DNA of 23,003 nt from a candidate division BRC1 bacterium ADurb.BinA292. Its GTDB lineage: Bacteria > Sumerlaeota > Sumerlaeia > MVZB01. This document shows, piece by piece, positions 7,441 through 15,231 of the stretch. Position numbers and translations under genes: made by a program. The stretch is taken from contig MVZB01000021.1 in assembly GCA_002068205.1 (NCBI GenBank), forward strand, positions 1 to 23,003. The letters are read 5' to 3'. Position 1 is the first letter of the stretch; each line of letters opens with the position of its first letter. The notes below the pieces were generated by a model that had not been told where the DNA came from, did not search any database, and saw only the letters and a program-made list of their open reading frames with translations.

Positions 7441-9306
7441 TCACTCCTGGCGGATGAAGGTTCCGCTGTTGGGGATGTTGCCGCCCCAGCGCCAGTCGGG
7501 CAGCCAGGGGACGATCGTCTGCGCCTTGGGGTCCTGGTCGTAATCGAGCACCTCGACGTGGATCCGCACGTCGCGCCACGGCCCCCCCTGGCGCTCGTCG
7601 AGCCACGCGACCGGGATGGCGATCTCGGTCGCGCGGCCGGCGTCGGTCAGTTGCGTCACGGCGCGGGCGCCCGCCGGCAGGTGGTCCGGCCGGTAAGCCT
7701 CCCGTTCGCTGTCGCCCGGATTCTGCACGATCACCAGGTAATCTTCGTATTCGCGGCCGCCGCGGAAACGCCGCTCGCGCGGCCGCGCGTCGATCCGCAC
7801 CACCGTGCTGTCCATCCACCACTTGTGCTCGGCCTCGTGCGTCGAGGCGTAATCGTCGGTCACATCCACGGCGATATAGAGATAATGGTCATCGTGTTCG
7901 ACGCCGAAGCGGTAGCTCAGATCCGCCGGGGGGACCGGCACGGGGGCAAGCGCTTCGCGCACCGGCGAGGGATCGGGTTTGGCCAGCGGCAGGCTGGTCC
8001 AGTCGCTCAGGTCGCCGTCGATGGTTTTGCTCACCTCCGTGCGCGGGATCGGATACGACAGCAGCACGCCGGTTGTCCCCGACGCCTCGATCCGCCGCTC
8101 CCCCTCCTGACCCGGCACGCTGAAGCGAACCGTGTAGTCGTAGGGAATCAAGCCGACCTCGTCGACCTGGACGGGCTGGTCGCTCTGGAACGTGACGGGC
8201 CATTCCCGCTGCTCGCCGGGATGCAGGTGCGCCGTGAACGCGGTGCGGCCCAGCCGCAGTTCGGTCGGGTTGCGGAAGACCATGTCGATGTCGACGGCGA
8301 CGGGCGACTCATTCGTCATCCGGACAGTGGAGTCAATTTGAGTGAAGGCCTGGGTTTCGGCGACGACGGGATCGCAGATCACGCGCACCCGGTCGCGCAC
8401 CCCATCGACGACCGCCTTGAAGTCGGCGTGGATGATGTCGTTGTCGAGGATGCCGTCCAGTTCGATCGGCGCGACGCGCGGGCCGGCGTCGGTCATCGTC
8501 ACCCAGGTGATGTGATCGAATTCGCCGACGTCGTGGCCGCGCAGCCGCGAGCCGCCGCCCGTCGTGGCCAGGTTGTAATACTCGCGCCCGTTGCGTTCAT
8601 ATTTGGCGTAGTCATGCGAATGGCCGCAGAAAACCGTGTACGGACGGTCGGCCAGCATCGCCTCGACGTCGTTCCAGTTGGTGTCGCTCTCTACGGTCCA
8701 AACCGGCTTGTGCAGGAAGAGGAAGGTCCAGCGGACGTCGCGATTCGCCGCGAGCGTCTCGCGGATCCAGGCAAGCTGCGCTTGATCCAGATGCGGATGT
8801 TCCCCCTCGAACGCGCGCGGCGGGTCCTCGGAGTCCAACACCAGGAACAGGACGTTGCCGTAGACGAAATGGTAGTACGGCCGTCCCAGCCGCTCGATCC
8901 ACTTGCGCTCCATGGCGGGATTGGAAACGTCGTGGTTGCCGGGGACGTAGAAGAAGGGCGCTTCGAGCTGGGAGACCTCGGCGTCGAATTCATCCCACAT
9001 CGCGTCCATCACGGCTTCGTCCTCGGTGTAGCCCTCGATCAGGTCGCCGACGCAGATGACGAACTCCGGACGCATCTGGTTGGCGCTTTTGACGGCCTTG
9101 GGAAAGATGCCGGCGCGGTGGCCGCCGGTGCGGTCGCCCATGACGAGGAACTGGAAGTCGGCCGGGTCGTTGGTGAAGTCCAGATGCGTCCAGGGGGTGG
9201 GCCCGTCGTGGGCGGGGATGTGGCTGGTGACGGGGCGCGGCCCGGCGGCGCACGCCGCCAGCAGCAGAGCTCCCAGGCCAAACGCAAACGAGAATAAAAG
9301 TTTCAT
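7441..9306 (-). CDS. Calcineurin-like metallophosphoesterase lipoprotein with C-terminal CBM9-like domain
   Basis: A 621-aa exported protein. The N-terminus is a lipoprotein signal with lipobox LLAAC (Cys19), so it should be anchored in a membrane outside the cytosol. Metallophosphoesterase motifs follow in order: GDRTGG (about 57-62), GDLIEG (about 87), GNHD (about 123-126), a single His in LHKP (about 199) and GHSH (about 228-231). Motif I is D-R-T rather than the classic D-x-H. After a beta-rich linker (about 330-430), the last about 190 residues begin IDGDLSDW and contain YLYIAVDVTDD and a closing NSGTF, typical of CBM9-like/DOMON-type carbohydrate-binding domains. The substrate is probably a phosphoester on an extracellular polymer, but this is inferred. 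ATG 9306 is chosen over upstream codons because it begins the signal peptide. It is divergent from the CNB-domain gene. Confidence 0.87.
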   Translation of the reverse strand: MKLLFSFAFGLGALLLAACAAGPRPVTSHIPAHDGPTPWTHLDFTNDPADFQFLVMGDRTGGHRAGIFPKAVKSANQMRPEFVICVGDLIEGYTEDEAVMDAMWDEFDAEVSQLEAPFFYVPGNHDVSNPAMERKWIERLGRPYYHFVYGNVLFLVLDSEDPPRAFEGEHPHLDQAQLAWIRETLAANRDVRWTFLFLHKPVWTVESDTNWNDVEAMLADRPYTVFCGHSHDYAKYERNGREYYNLATTGGGSRLRGHDVGEFDHITWVTMTDAGPRVAPIELDGILDNDIIHADFKAVVDGVRDRVRVICDPVVAETQAFTQIDSTVRMTNESPVAVDIDMVFRNPTELRLGRTAFTAHLHPGEQREWPVTFQSDQPVQVDEVGLIPYDYTVRFSVPGQEGERRIEASGTTGVLLSYPIPRTEVSKTIDGDLSDWTSLPLAKPDPSPVREALAPVPVPPADLSYRFGVEHDDHYLYIAVDVTDDYASTHEAEHKWWMDSTVVRIDARPRERRFRGGREYEDYLVIVQNPGDSEREAYRPDHLPAGARAVTQLTDAGRATEIAIPVAWLDERQGGPWRDVRIHVEVLDYDQDPKAQTIVPWLPDWRWGGNIPNSGTFIRQE

Positions 9307-9417
9307 GATAATTGCGTGAACCTCGGCGAACTGTCGCCCTATCTTCCCGCTCCGGCTGAAACGGGTCAAGTCCGTCGGTCGCCCACGCGCCATCCTGCCG
9401 CTCAGAACAGAACTCGA

Positions 9418-9445
9418 TTGGTTATTAAAGACTCCGGCGTATTAT
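9418..9445 (+). promoter_or_regulatory. Sigma70-type promoter for the CNB-domain gene
   Basis: TTGGTT (9418-9423), a 16-bp spacer and TATTAT (9440-9445, 5/6 match) lie in an AT-rich island of the divergent spacer 9307-9570. The predicted start is near 9452, giving a leader of about 120 nt. On the other strand a weak TTGACC (9369-9364) may serve the phosphoesterase gene. Confidence 0.5.
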
Positions 9446-9570
9446 TTTTGGTTGCGTCCCTCCGCCCCGCTGTGCTTTCCTGAACCCAAGCGGGACGACA
9501 TGCCGGACGCCGGCCGAAACTCAGCGGCCCATCTCCACCCCGGGCTTGCTCTGAAAGGGAGACGTTTCTC

Positions 9571-10038
9571 ATGAAAGACATGGACAAGCGCGTTGCCAGA
9601 CTCAAACCGATCGAGCAGATGAAGCTCGCCGACGAGACGCTCAAGCAGATCGCCGCCTGCGCGCAGGAGGTGAAATTCAAGGAGGGCGCCTACGTCTTCC
9701 GCGAAAGCGAAAAGGCCGAGCAGTTCTACATTCTCGAGGAGGGCCGCGTCGCGCTCGAACTGCAGGGCAATGCCCCCGCCCCGATGCTGATCCAGACGCT
9801 TGGGCCGGGCGACGTCCTCGGCTGGTCCTGGCTGGTCGAGCCCCAGCGCTGGAGCTTCGACGCCCGCTGCCTGGAGCCGGTCAAGGCCGTCGTCTTCGAC
9901 GGCGAGAAGATCAAGCGGCTGTGCGCGAAGGACGAGCACCTGGGCTATCAGCTCTTCCGCACGTTCACGGCGATCATCGCCGGGCGGCTGGAAGCGACGC
10001 GCCGCGAACTGGTCGACCTCTATGGCGTCCAGATCTGA
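9571..10038 (+). CDS. Stand-alone cyclic-nucleotide-binding-domain (CRP/FNR-type) protein
   Basis: A 155-aa protein that is almost entirely one CNB beta-roll (about residues 15-135), with FKEGAYVFRESEKAEQFYILEEGRV as the first strands and GPGDVLGWSWLVEP at the ligand cassette. It ends in a C-helix and has no HTH, so it is not a DNA-binding CRP. The phosphate-binding cassette has LGWSWLVEPQRWSFDAR in place of the GE-x-A-L...R-x-A motif that holds cAMP phosphate, so the ligand may differ or be absent. GGGAG at 9557-9561 is the ribosome site. The gene converges on hypE with only 17 bp between stops. Confidence 0.85.
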   Translation: MKDMDKRVARLKPIEQMKLADETLKQIAACAQEVKFKEGAYVFRESEKAEQFYILEEGRVALELQGNAPAPMLIQTLGPGDVLGWSWLVEPQRWSFDARCLEPVKAVVFDGEKIKRLCAKDEHLGYQLFRTFTAIIAGRLEATRRELVDLYGVQI

Positions 10039-10055
10039 CGGCGCCGGCGCGCGGC

Positions 10056-11087
10056 TCAGCAGATCCGCGGCAACTGCTCGCCGCTGAACAGGTCCAGCAC
10101 GCGGCGGGTTCCGCGCCGGCTGCGCAGGATGGTTTCGCCCCGGCCGGCGCCCGTCACGCGGCCGATGCGGCACGCCCCGCGCGCGACGTCGCACCGCCCG
10201 AGCGTCGCCAGCGCCGCGTCGGCGTCCCGCTCGGGCAGGATCACCAGGAACCGGCCCTCGTTGGCGATGTAGAGCGGGTCCAACCCAAGCAGTTCGCTGG
10301 CGCCGCGCACGGCGTCCACGATCGGAATCGCCTCCTCGTCAATCTCGAAGTCCACGCCGGTCGTCTGGGCGATTTCAATCAGCCCGGCCGCCAGGCCGCC
10401 GCGCGTCAGATCGCGCAGGCAGTGGATCGGCAGCCCGTCGGCGATCAGCTCCAGCACCGGCTCGTGCAGTGGGGCGCAGTCGCTTTCCAGGGGCGATTCG
10501 AACGCCAGCCCGTCGCGCGCGGTCATGATCGTGATCCCGTGGCGGCCGATATCGCCGCTGAGCAGGACCGCGTCGCCGGGCCGGACCGACGCCGGGCCGA
10601 TCGGCTCGCGAGCGATGATGCGGCCCAGGCCGGCCGTGTTGATGTAAATCCCGTCGCCCTTGCCCCGTTCCACCACCTTGGTGTCGGCCGTCACGAGCTG
10701 AACGCGCGCGTCGCTCGCCGCCCGCCGCATCGATTCCACCACGCGGCGCAGGTCATCGACGGCCAGGCCTTCCTCCAGAATAAACCCCGCGCTGAGCCAG
10801 AGCGGCCGCGCCCCGCACATCGCCAGGTCGTTCACCGTGCCGCAGACGGCCAGCCGGCCGATGTCGCCCCCCGGGAAAAAGAGCGGGCGGACAACGTAGG
10901 AATCGGTCGTGAAGGCCAGGCGGTCGGCGCCCAGCGCGAGCGCCGCGCCGTCGTGGCGCGTCGCCAGCAGTTCGTTGTCGAATGCCGGCCGGAACAGCCG
11001 GTCCAGCAGCCGCTGCGTCAGCCGGCCGCCGCCGCCGTGCGCCAGCAGGATGCGGTCGTAATCCTGATTCGGAACCGGGCAGGTCAT
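10056..11087 (-). CDS. hypE: Hydrogenase maturation protein HypE (carbamoyl dehydratase)
   Basis: A 343-aa cytosolic enzyme. In the established pathway HypE accepts a carbamoyl group from HypF on its C-terminal cysteine, dehydrates it with ATP to a thiocyanate, and passes CN to the HypC-HypD iron complex. Visible features are the N-terminal AHGGGGRLTQ, the AIR-synthase-type segments CGTVNDLAMCGARPLWLSAG and TADTKVV, the C-terminal ATP-grasp-like half with DLTRGGLA, and the exact family C-terminus PRIC with the catalytic Cys last. The start ATG overlaps the hypD stop as ATGA (11084-11087), indicating translational coupling. It is the last gene of the hypFCDE operon. Confidence 0.97.
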   Translation of the reverse strand: MTCPVPNQDYDRILLAHGGGGRLTQRLLDRLFRPAFDNELLATRHDGAALALGADRLAFTTDSYVVRPLFFPGGDIGRLAVCGTVNDLAMCGARPLWLSAGFILEEGLAVDDLRRVVESMRRAASDARVQLVTADTKVVERGKGDGIYINTAGLGRIIAREPIGPASVRPGDAVLLSGDIGRHGITIMTARDGLAFESPLESDCAPLHEPVLELIADGLPIHCLRDLTRGGLAAGLIEIAQTTGVDFEIDEEAIPIVDAVRGASELLGLDPLYIANEGRFLVILPERDADAALATLGRCDVARGACRIGRVTGAGRGETILRSRRGTRRVLDLFSGEQLPRIC

Positions 11088-12235
11088 CGCGCGGCGCCTC
11101 GCTTCAATGTCGTCCCTCGATCTTGTCGGGAATGGCTCGGGCGATAGCGGAAATAGGCCGCGCAGGCCCCCTCGGCGGAGACCATCGGCGCGCCGAGCGG
11201 GCACTCCGGCGTGCAGCGTGTCGCGAACGCCGGGCAGTCGGTCGGCCGGCGCAGGCCCTGCAGCACCAGCCCGCTGAGGCACTCGGCCGGTTCCCCGGCG
11301 CCCGGCGCTTCGACGCCGAACCGCCGCTCGGCATCGAACGCGGCGTAGGCGGACCGCAACCGGAGGCCGCTGCGCGGAATCCGGCCCAGGCCCCGCCATG
11401 AGCGGTCGCAGACCTCGAACACCTCCTCCATCCGGCGCCGGGCGTGCGGATTGCCCTCGTCGGCCACGGCGCGGGCGTAGGCATTCTCGACCTCGGCGCG
11501 GCCCGCCTCCAGTTGCCGGATGCAGCGCAGCACGCCGTCGAGCAGGTCGACCGGCTCGAAACCGGTCACGACGACCGGCACGCGATGGCGCTCGGCGATC
11601 GGCCGGCAGGCCGCGGCGCCCATCACGGCGCAGACGTGGCCGGCGGCCAGCAGCCCCTGCACCCGGCAATCGGGCGAGCCGAGGATGGCCGAGATCGCCG
11701 GCGGGACGAGGACATGCGAAACCAGCAGCGAGAAATTCACCAGCCCTTCGCGCGCCGCCAGCGCGGCCGCCAGCGCATTGGCCGGCGCCGTCGTTTCGAA
11801 ACCGATCGCAAAAAAGACGACCTCGCGCGACGGATTGGCGCGCGCCAGCGCCACCGCGTCCAGCGGGCTGTAGACGACGCGCACGTCGCCGCCGGCCGCC
11901 CGCACCGCCATCAGGTCGGCGGCGCGGCCGTCCGCGCCGCGCGAACCCGGCACCCGCAGCATGTCGCCGAACGAACAGAAGATGACGCCGGGGCGCGCGG
12001 CGATCGCCAGCGCCTTGTCGATCAGCTCGACCGGCGTCACGCAGACCGGGCAGCCGGGGCCGTGGATCAGCGTGATTTCCGGCGGCAGCAGTTCATCCAG
12101 GCCGAAGCGCAGAATCGCATGGGTCTGACCGCCGCAGATCTCCATGATCGTCCACGGGCGCGTCGCGGCGCGGCCGATGGCCGCGGCCAGGCGGCGGACG
12201 GCATCCGCGTCGCGGTACTCGTCAAGGTACTTCAA
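11084..12235 (-). CDS. hypD: Hydrogenase maturation protein HypD (Fe-S scaffold), TTG start
   Basis: A 383-aa protein that, with HypC, holds the Fe(CN)2CO group before transfer to the hydrogenase large subunit. Hallmarks seen are MEICGGQTH (about residues 31-39), GPGCPVCVTP, GFETTAP, and the C-terminal [4Fe-4S] cysteine set (ECLSG, CPAF, RCTPECPLG, EGACAAYFRY). About 18 residues extend beyond the usual end. The start codon is TTG. It is preferred because the encoded KYLDEYRD is the family N-terminus and the next in-frame ATG falls within the active-site motif. A GAGGGA element lies 8 nt upstream. A dispersed repeat (12241-12287) occupies the hypC-hypD gap and supplies this ribosome site. Confidence 0.96.
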   Translation of the reverse strand: MKYLDEYRDADAVRRLAAAIGRAATRPWTIMEICGGQTHAILRFGLDELLPPEITLIHGPGCPVCVTPVELIDKALAIAARPGVIFCSFGDMLRVPGSRGADGRAADLMAVRAAGGDVRVVYSPLDAVALARANPSREVVFFAIGFETTAPANALAAALAAREGLVNFSLLVSHVLVPPAISAILGSPDCRVQGLLAAGHVCAVMGAAACRPIAERHRVPVVVTGFEPVDLLDGVLRCIRQLEAGRAEVENAYARAVADEGNPHARRRMEEVFEVCDRSWRGLGRIPRSGLRLRSAYAAFDAERRFGVEAPGAGEPAECLSGLVLQGLRRPTDCPAFATRCTPECPLGAPMVSAEGACAAYFRYRPSHSRQDRGTTLKRGAAR

Positions 12236-12240
12236 GATTC

Positions 12241-12287
12241 CGTCCCTCGTCCTCGGCTCTCGAAACCCGCCGCACGTTCCCCTTTAT
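12241..12287 (-). repeat. Dispersed repeat, copy 2, inside the hyp operon
   Basis: Read on the - strand it runs ATAAAGGGGAA, a GC spacer, GCGGGTT, the core TTCGAGAGCCGAG (12264-12252) and ACGAGGGACG (12250-12241). It begins at the hypC stop codon and ends just before the hypD TTG. Copy 1 is at 7379-7420. Copy 3 at 19058-19121 shares both the core and ACGAGGGACG. Confidence 0.6.
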
Positions 12288-12520
12288 TCCCGCTGCTCCA
12301 TCTCCTCCAGCAACGCGAACACCGCTTGGGCCTCGGCCTCATCGATGCGACTGATGGCGATCCCGGCGTGGACGATCACGTAGTCGCCGACGCGGGCTTC
12401 GGGGACGCAGGCCAGGCTGGCTTCCTTGACGATGCCGCCGAAGCGCACCCGGCCGCGCCGGCGCAGTTCGTCCTGGGCCTCTTCAATGCTCAGGATTTCA
12501 CCCGGGATGCCGAGGCACAT
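12284..12520 (-). CDS. hypC: Hydrogenase maturation chaperone HypC
   Basis: A 78-aa protein of HypC/HupF type. It begins MCLGIPGEI, with the essential Cys2 that binds the iron centre, and continues with the beta-barrel segment VGDYVIVHAGIAISRID, which contains the conserved His. It partners HypD and escorts the Fe(CN)2CO unit to the large-subunit precursor. A strong Shine-Dalgarno (GGAGGAGG, within 12521-12535) precedes the ATG. The start lies inside hypF, overlapping it by 31 nt, and hypD follows after 48 nt. Length is typical. Confidence 0.97.
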   Translation of the reverse strand: MCLGIPGEILSIEEAQDELRRRGRVRFGGIVKEASLACVPEARVGDYVIVHAGIAISRIDEAEAQAVFALLEEMEQRE

Positions 12521-14862
12521 CCGTCCCCCTCCTCCCCATTCGCCTGGCGGGCGACAGCGACCGCCTGACCGAGCGCCAAGCCCCCATCGCCCGGCGGCAC
12601 GCGCTGATGCCAGTAAGGCCGGAACCCGGCCCGGCGCAAGCCGGCGATCGCCAACTCCAGCAGCAGCCGGTTCTGGAAGCACCCGCCGGTCAGCAGGACC
12701 CGCTCCCGGCCTTCCCGTTGGGCCATCGCGACGATCATCGCCGCCAGGGTCGCATGGAACCGCGCCGCGGGGATCGCCGGGGATTGCGCCGCGGCGTGCT
12801 CCGCCAGCAGCGCTGCGAACGTCGGCCGCCAGTCCAGCTCCGCCGCCGCGCCGCCGGACCGGACGCAGCGGAACGGGTAGGCGGGCGGCGGCGGCCCCGC
12901 GCGCCGCGCGGCAAACTCCAGTTCCATCGCCGCCTGACCCTCGAACCGGCTGACCGAACAGACCTCGAGCAGGGCGGCCGCGGCGTCGAACAGCCGGCCG
13001 GCGCTCGATGTACGCGGCGAGTTGAGCCCCCGCCGCAGCATCGCCGCGAAGTTGATCCGTTCGCTCGCCGTCAGGTTCCGCACCGGCGCCAGCGCCGATT
13101 GGTCGAACAGGCGCGGGCCCAGCATCTCCCACAGCAGGCCCAGAGCGGCGCGGCGGCCCTCGCGCATCGCGGCCTCGCCCCCCGGCAGCGGGAAGGTCCG
13201 CAGCGTTCCCATGCGGCGGCAGTCTTCCGCATCCACGGCGAGGAATTCACCCCCCCAGACCGTCCCGTCGGGCCCCCAGCCGGCGCCATCCCAGCAGACG
13301 GCCAGCGCGGGCGGCTCCAGGTCGTTTTCGGCGAGGCAGGCCCAGGCATGCGCCGCATGGTGCTGGACCTCCGCGACGGGCAGCCCGCGGCCGTGGGCGA
13401 AGCGGGTCGAGGCATAGTCGGGATGCAGGTCGCAGGCGACGCGGCGCGGTTCGACGGCCAGCAGGCGCGCCAGGTCGTCGGCCGCCGCTTCCTGCGCGCG
13501 GCGCGCCTCGGGCGTCTCCAGGTCGCCGATGTGCTGGCTGAGAAAGACCTCGCCGCCGCGCGCGAGCGCCACGGTGTTCTTCAGGTGGCCGCCGACCGCC
13601 AGCAGCGGCGGCGCGGCGCGGCGGATCGCAATCGGCAGCGGCGCATAACCCCGCGCGCGGCGCAGCACCTGTTCGCGCCCCGCCACGATGCGGACGATTG
13701 AATCGTCCGCGTGGCGCCGGATCGGCCGGTCGTGCACCAGCAGCGCGTCGCATAGCGGCCCCAGCCGCTCCAGCGCCTCCTGGTTGTCGATGCAGATCGG
13801 TTCTTCGCCGCGGTTGCCGCTGGTGGCCACCACGGGAAACCCCAGTTCGTCCAGCAGCAGGTGATGCAGCGGCGTGTAGGGCAGCATCAGGCCGAGGGTG
13901 GGATTGCGCGGCGCGACGGCCGGGGCGATGTCGCCGGCCGCCGCCTCGCGACGGTCGAGCAGCACGATCGGCGCCTCGCTTGAACGGAGCAGCCGCTCCT
14001 CGAGCGGGCCGATGTCGCACAGCCGCCGCGCCGCCGCCAGATCGGGCGCCATGATTGCGAATGGTTTGGCCTCGCGCCGCTTCAGCCGCCGCAGCCGGGC
14101 GACCCCCGCCTCATCGCGCGCATCGACGAGGAGTTGAAAACCGCCAAGCCCCTTGAGCGCCAGGATGCCGCCCCGCCGCAGCAGGTCGGCGGCCCGCGCC
14201 AGAGCCTCACCGCGCTGGGCCAGCACCCGCCCCGCGGTGCTCCAGAGCGCCAGTTGCGGCCCGCACGCCGGGCAGGCGATCGGCTGCGCATGGAATCGCC
14301 GATCCGACGGATCGCCGTATTCGGCGCGGCAGCGCTCGCACATCGTGAAGCCGCGCATGGTCGTATGGGGCCGGTCGTAGGGGAGCGACTCGATGATCGT
14401 GAACCGCGGACCGCAGAGCGCGCAGTTGATGAACGGGTAGCGATGGCGCCGGTCGGCCGGGTCGCGCAGCTCGCGCAGGCACTGCGGGCAGGTGGCGATG
14501 TCGGGCTGGATCAGCGTGCGCGGCGCCGTCGCCAGGCTGGGCCGGATCACCAGGTCGCCGTAGCCGGCGGCGTCGAGCCACGTCGGCTCCAGACTCTGGA
14601 TATGGGCGCGCGGGGGGGCTTCGGCCGGAACGCGCGCGAGCGCCTGGGCCAGTGCGTCGGCCGGGCCTTCCAGCTCGGCCACGACGCCGTCGCCGGTGTT
14701 GGCGATCCAGCCGGTCAGGTCGAGTTCACGGGCCAGGCGATGGAGGAACGGACGGAAGCCGATGCCCTGAACCGCGCCGCGGATCGCCAGCCGCAGCCGG
14801 ACCGGCGCGGGGCCGGGCGGGTGAGGCGAAAGGGCCGATTCGGTCGCCGCTGGGAGCACCAT
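12490..14862 (-). CDS. hypF: Carbamoyltransferase HypF
   Basis: A 790-aa cytosolic enzyme that makes the carbamoyl group for the cyanide ligands of [NiFe]-hydrogenase from carbamoyl phosphate and ATP. Domains in order are acylphosphatase (VQGIGFRPF at 31-39), two zinc fingers of type C-x2-C-x18-C-x2-C (starting CPQC and CERC), a YrdC-like nucleotidyl transfer domain (KGLGGFQLL, KRREAKPFAIM, ATSGN), and a Kae1-like carbamoyltransferase domain with HHAAH and the C-terminal DGGLALGQA. All key motifs are present. The ATG at 14862 is chosen because AAAGGA lies 10 nt upstream and the acylphosphatase domain begins soon after. The frame is open to a TTG at 14970, but that part is low-complexity Pro/Arg. 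First gene of hypFCDE. Confidence 0.97.
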   Translation of the reverse strand: MVLPAATESALSPHPPGPAPVRLRLAIRGAVQGIGFRPFLHRLARELDLTGWIANTGDGVVAELEGPADALAQALARVPAEAPPRAHIQSLEPTWLDAAGYGDLVIRPSLATAPRTLIQPDIATCPQCLRELRDPADRRHRYPFINCALCGPRFTIIESLPYDRPHTTMRGFTMCERCRAEYGDPSDRRFHAQPIACPACGPQLALWSTAGRVLAQRGEALARAADLLRRGGILALKGLGGFQLLVDARDEAGVARLRRLKRREAKPFAIMAPDLAAARRLCDIGPLEERLLRSSEAPIVLLDRREAAAGDIAPAVAPRNPTLGLMLPYTPLHHLLLDELGFPVVATSGNRGEEPICIDNQEALERLGPLCDALLVHDRPIRRHADDSIVRIVAGREQVLRRARGYAPLPIAIRRAAPPLLAVGGHLKNTVALARGGEVFLSQHIGDLETPEARRAQEAAADDLARLLAVEPRRVACDLHPDYASTRFAHGRGLPVAEVQHHAAHAWACLAENDLEPPALAVCWDGAGWGPDGTVWGGEFLAVDAEDCRRMGTLRTFPLPGGEAAMREGRRAALGLLWEMLGPRLFDQSALAPVRNLTASERINFAAMLRRGLNSPRTSSAGRLFDAAAALLEVCSVSRFEGQAAMELEFAARRAGPPPPAYPFRCVRSGGAAAELDWRPTFAALLAEHAAAQSPAIPAARFHATLAAMIVAMAQREGRERVLLTGGCFQNRLLLELAIAGLRRAGFRPYWHQRVPPGDGGLALGQAVAVARQANGEEGDGCASASRVKS

Positions 14863-15231
14863 CAGCCGCCGATCCTTTGGAATCCGACCGGCGCCGCGAC
14901 GAGGAGGACGTCGCGGTCCGGGCGGCGGGGCCGCTGATGGAAAGATGACATGGATGGGGCGCAAATTCAAGATAAGAGAAGTTTTTTATCTTCTATAGGC
15001 GCTGAAATCGACATCCGTCGGATCCGTGGGATCGGACAGATCGGACGGATTCCAATTGCCCAGCGGCGCGGGCGGCTTTCTCAGTTGCAGGCGCCGATTC
15101 GATCCCGCAAACTGCTAAGCCGTAGCCGCGCCGCGGCAATTCCAAACCTCTGCGATCGCAACGTTCCGCGCCGTCGGCCGGGCCCGCCGGGCCGAGGCGC
15201 GAGCCGCACGCGACGGCGTTGAGGATGACCG
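14863..15231. other. Divergent intergenic region between hypF and the symporter
   Basis: 369 bp with no credible gene. It holds an AT-rich island around 14961-14998 with a perfect 7-bp hairpin AAGATAA (14969-14975)/TTATCTT (14986-14992), and a degenerate repeat at 15013-15053. It must contain the promoters for both divergent transcripts, but I could not assign a clean -35/-10 pair on either strand. Confidence 0.6.
15013..15053. repeat. Degenerate short-period repeat with inverted ends
   Basis: Units of the type GGATC/ATCGGACNGATC are strung together. The outer ATCCGTC (15013-15019) and GACGGAT (15044-15050) are perfect inverted arms. It resembles, on the opposite strand, the CCGACCGT tract at 5114-5142. 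Confidence 0.5.

Noticed and set aside
7557..9297. 579-codon + strand open frame antisense to the phosphoesterase
   Set aside because: High-GC shadow of a gene with clear lipobox and metallophosphoesterase motifs on the - strand.
12490..12520. 31-nt overlap of hypF and hypC as a possible frameshift or fusion
   Set aside because: Both proteins have complete family termini and hypC has its own strong Shine-Dalgarno; ordinary operon overlap.
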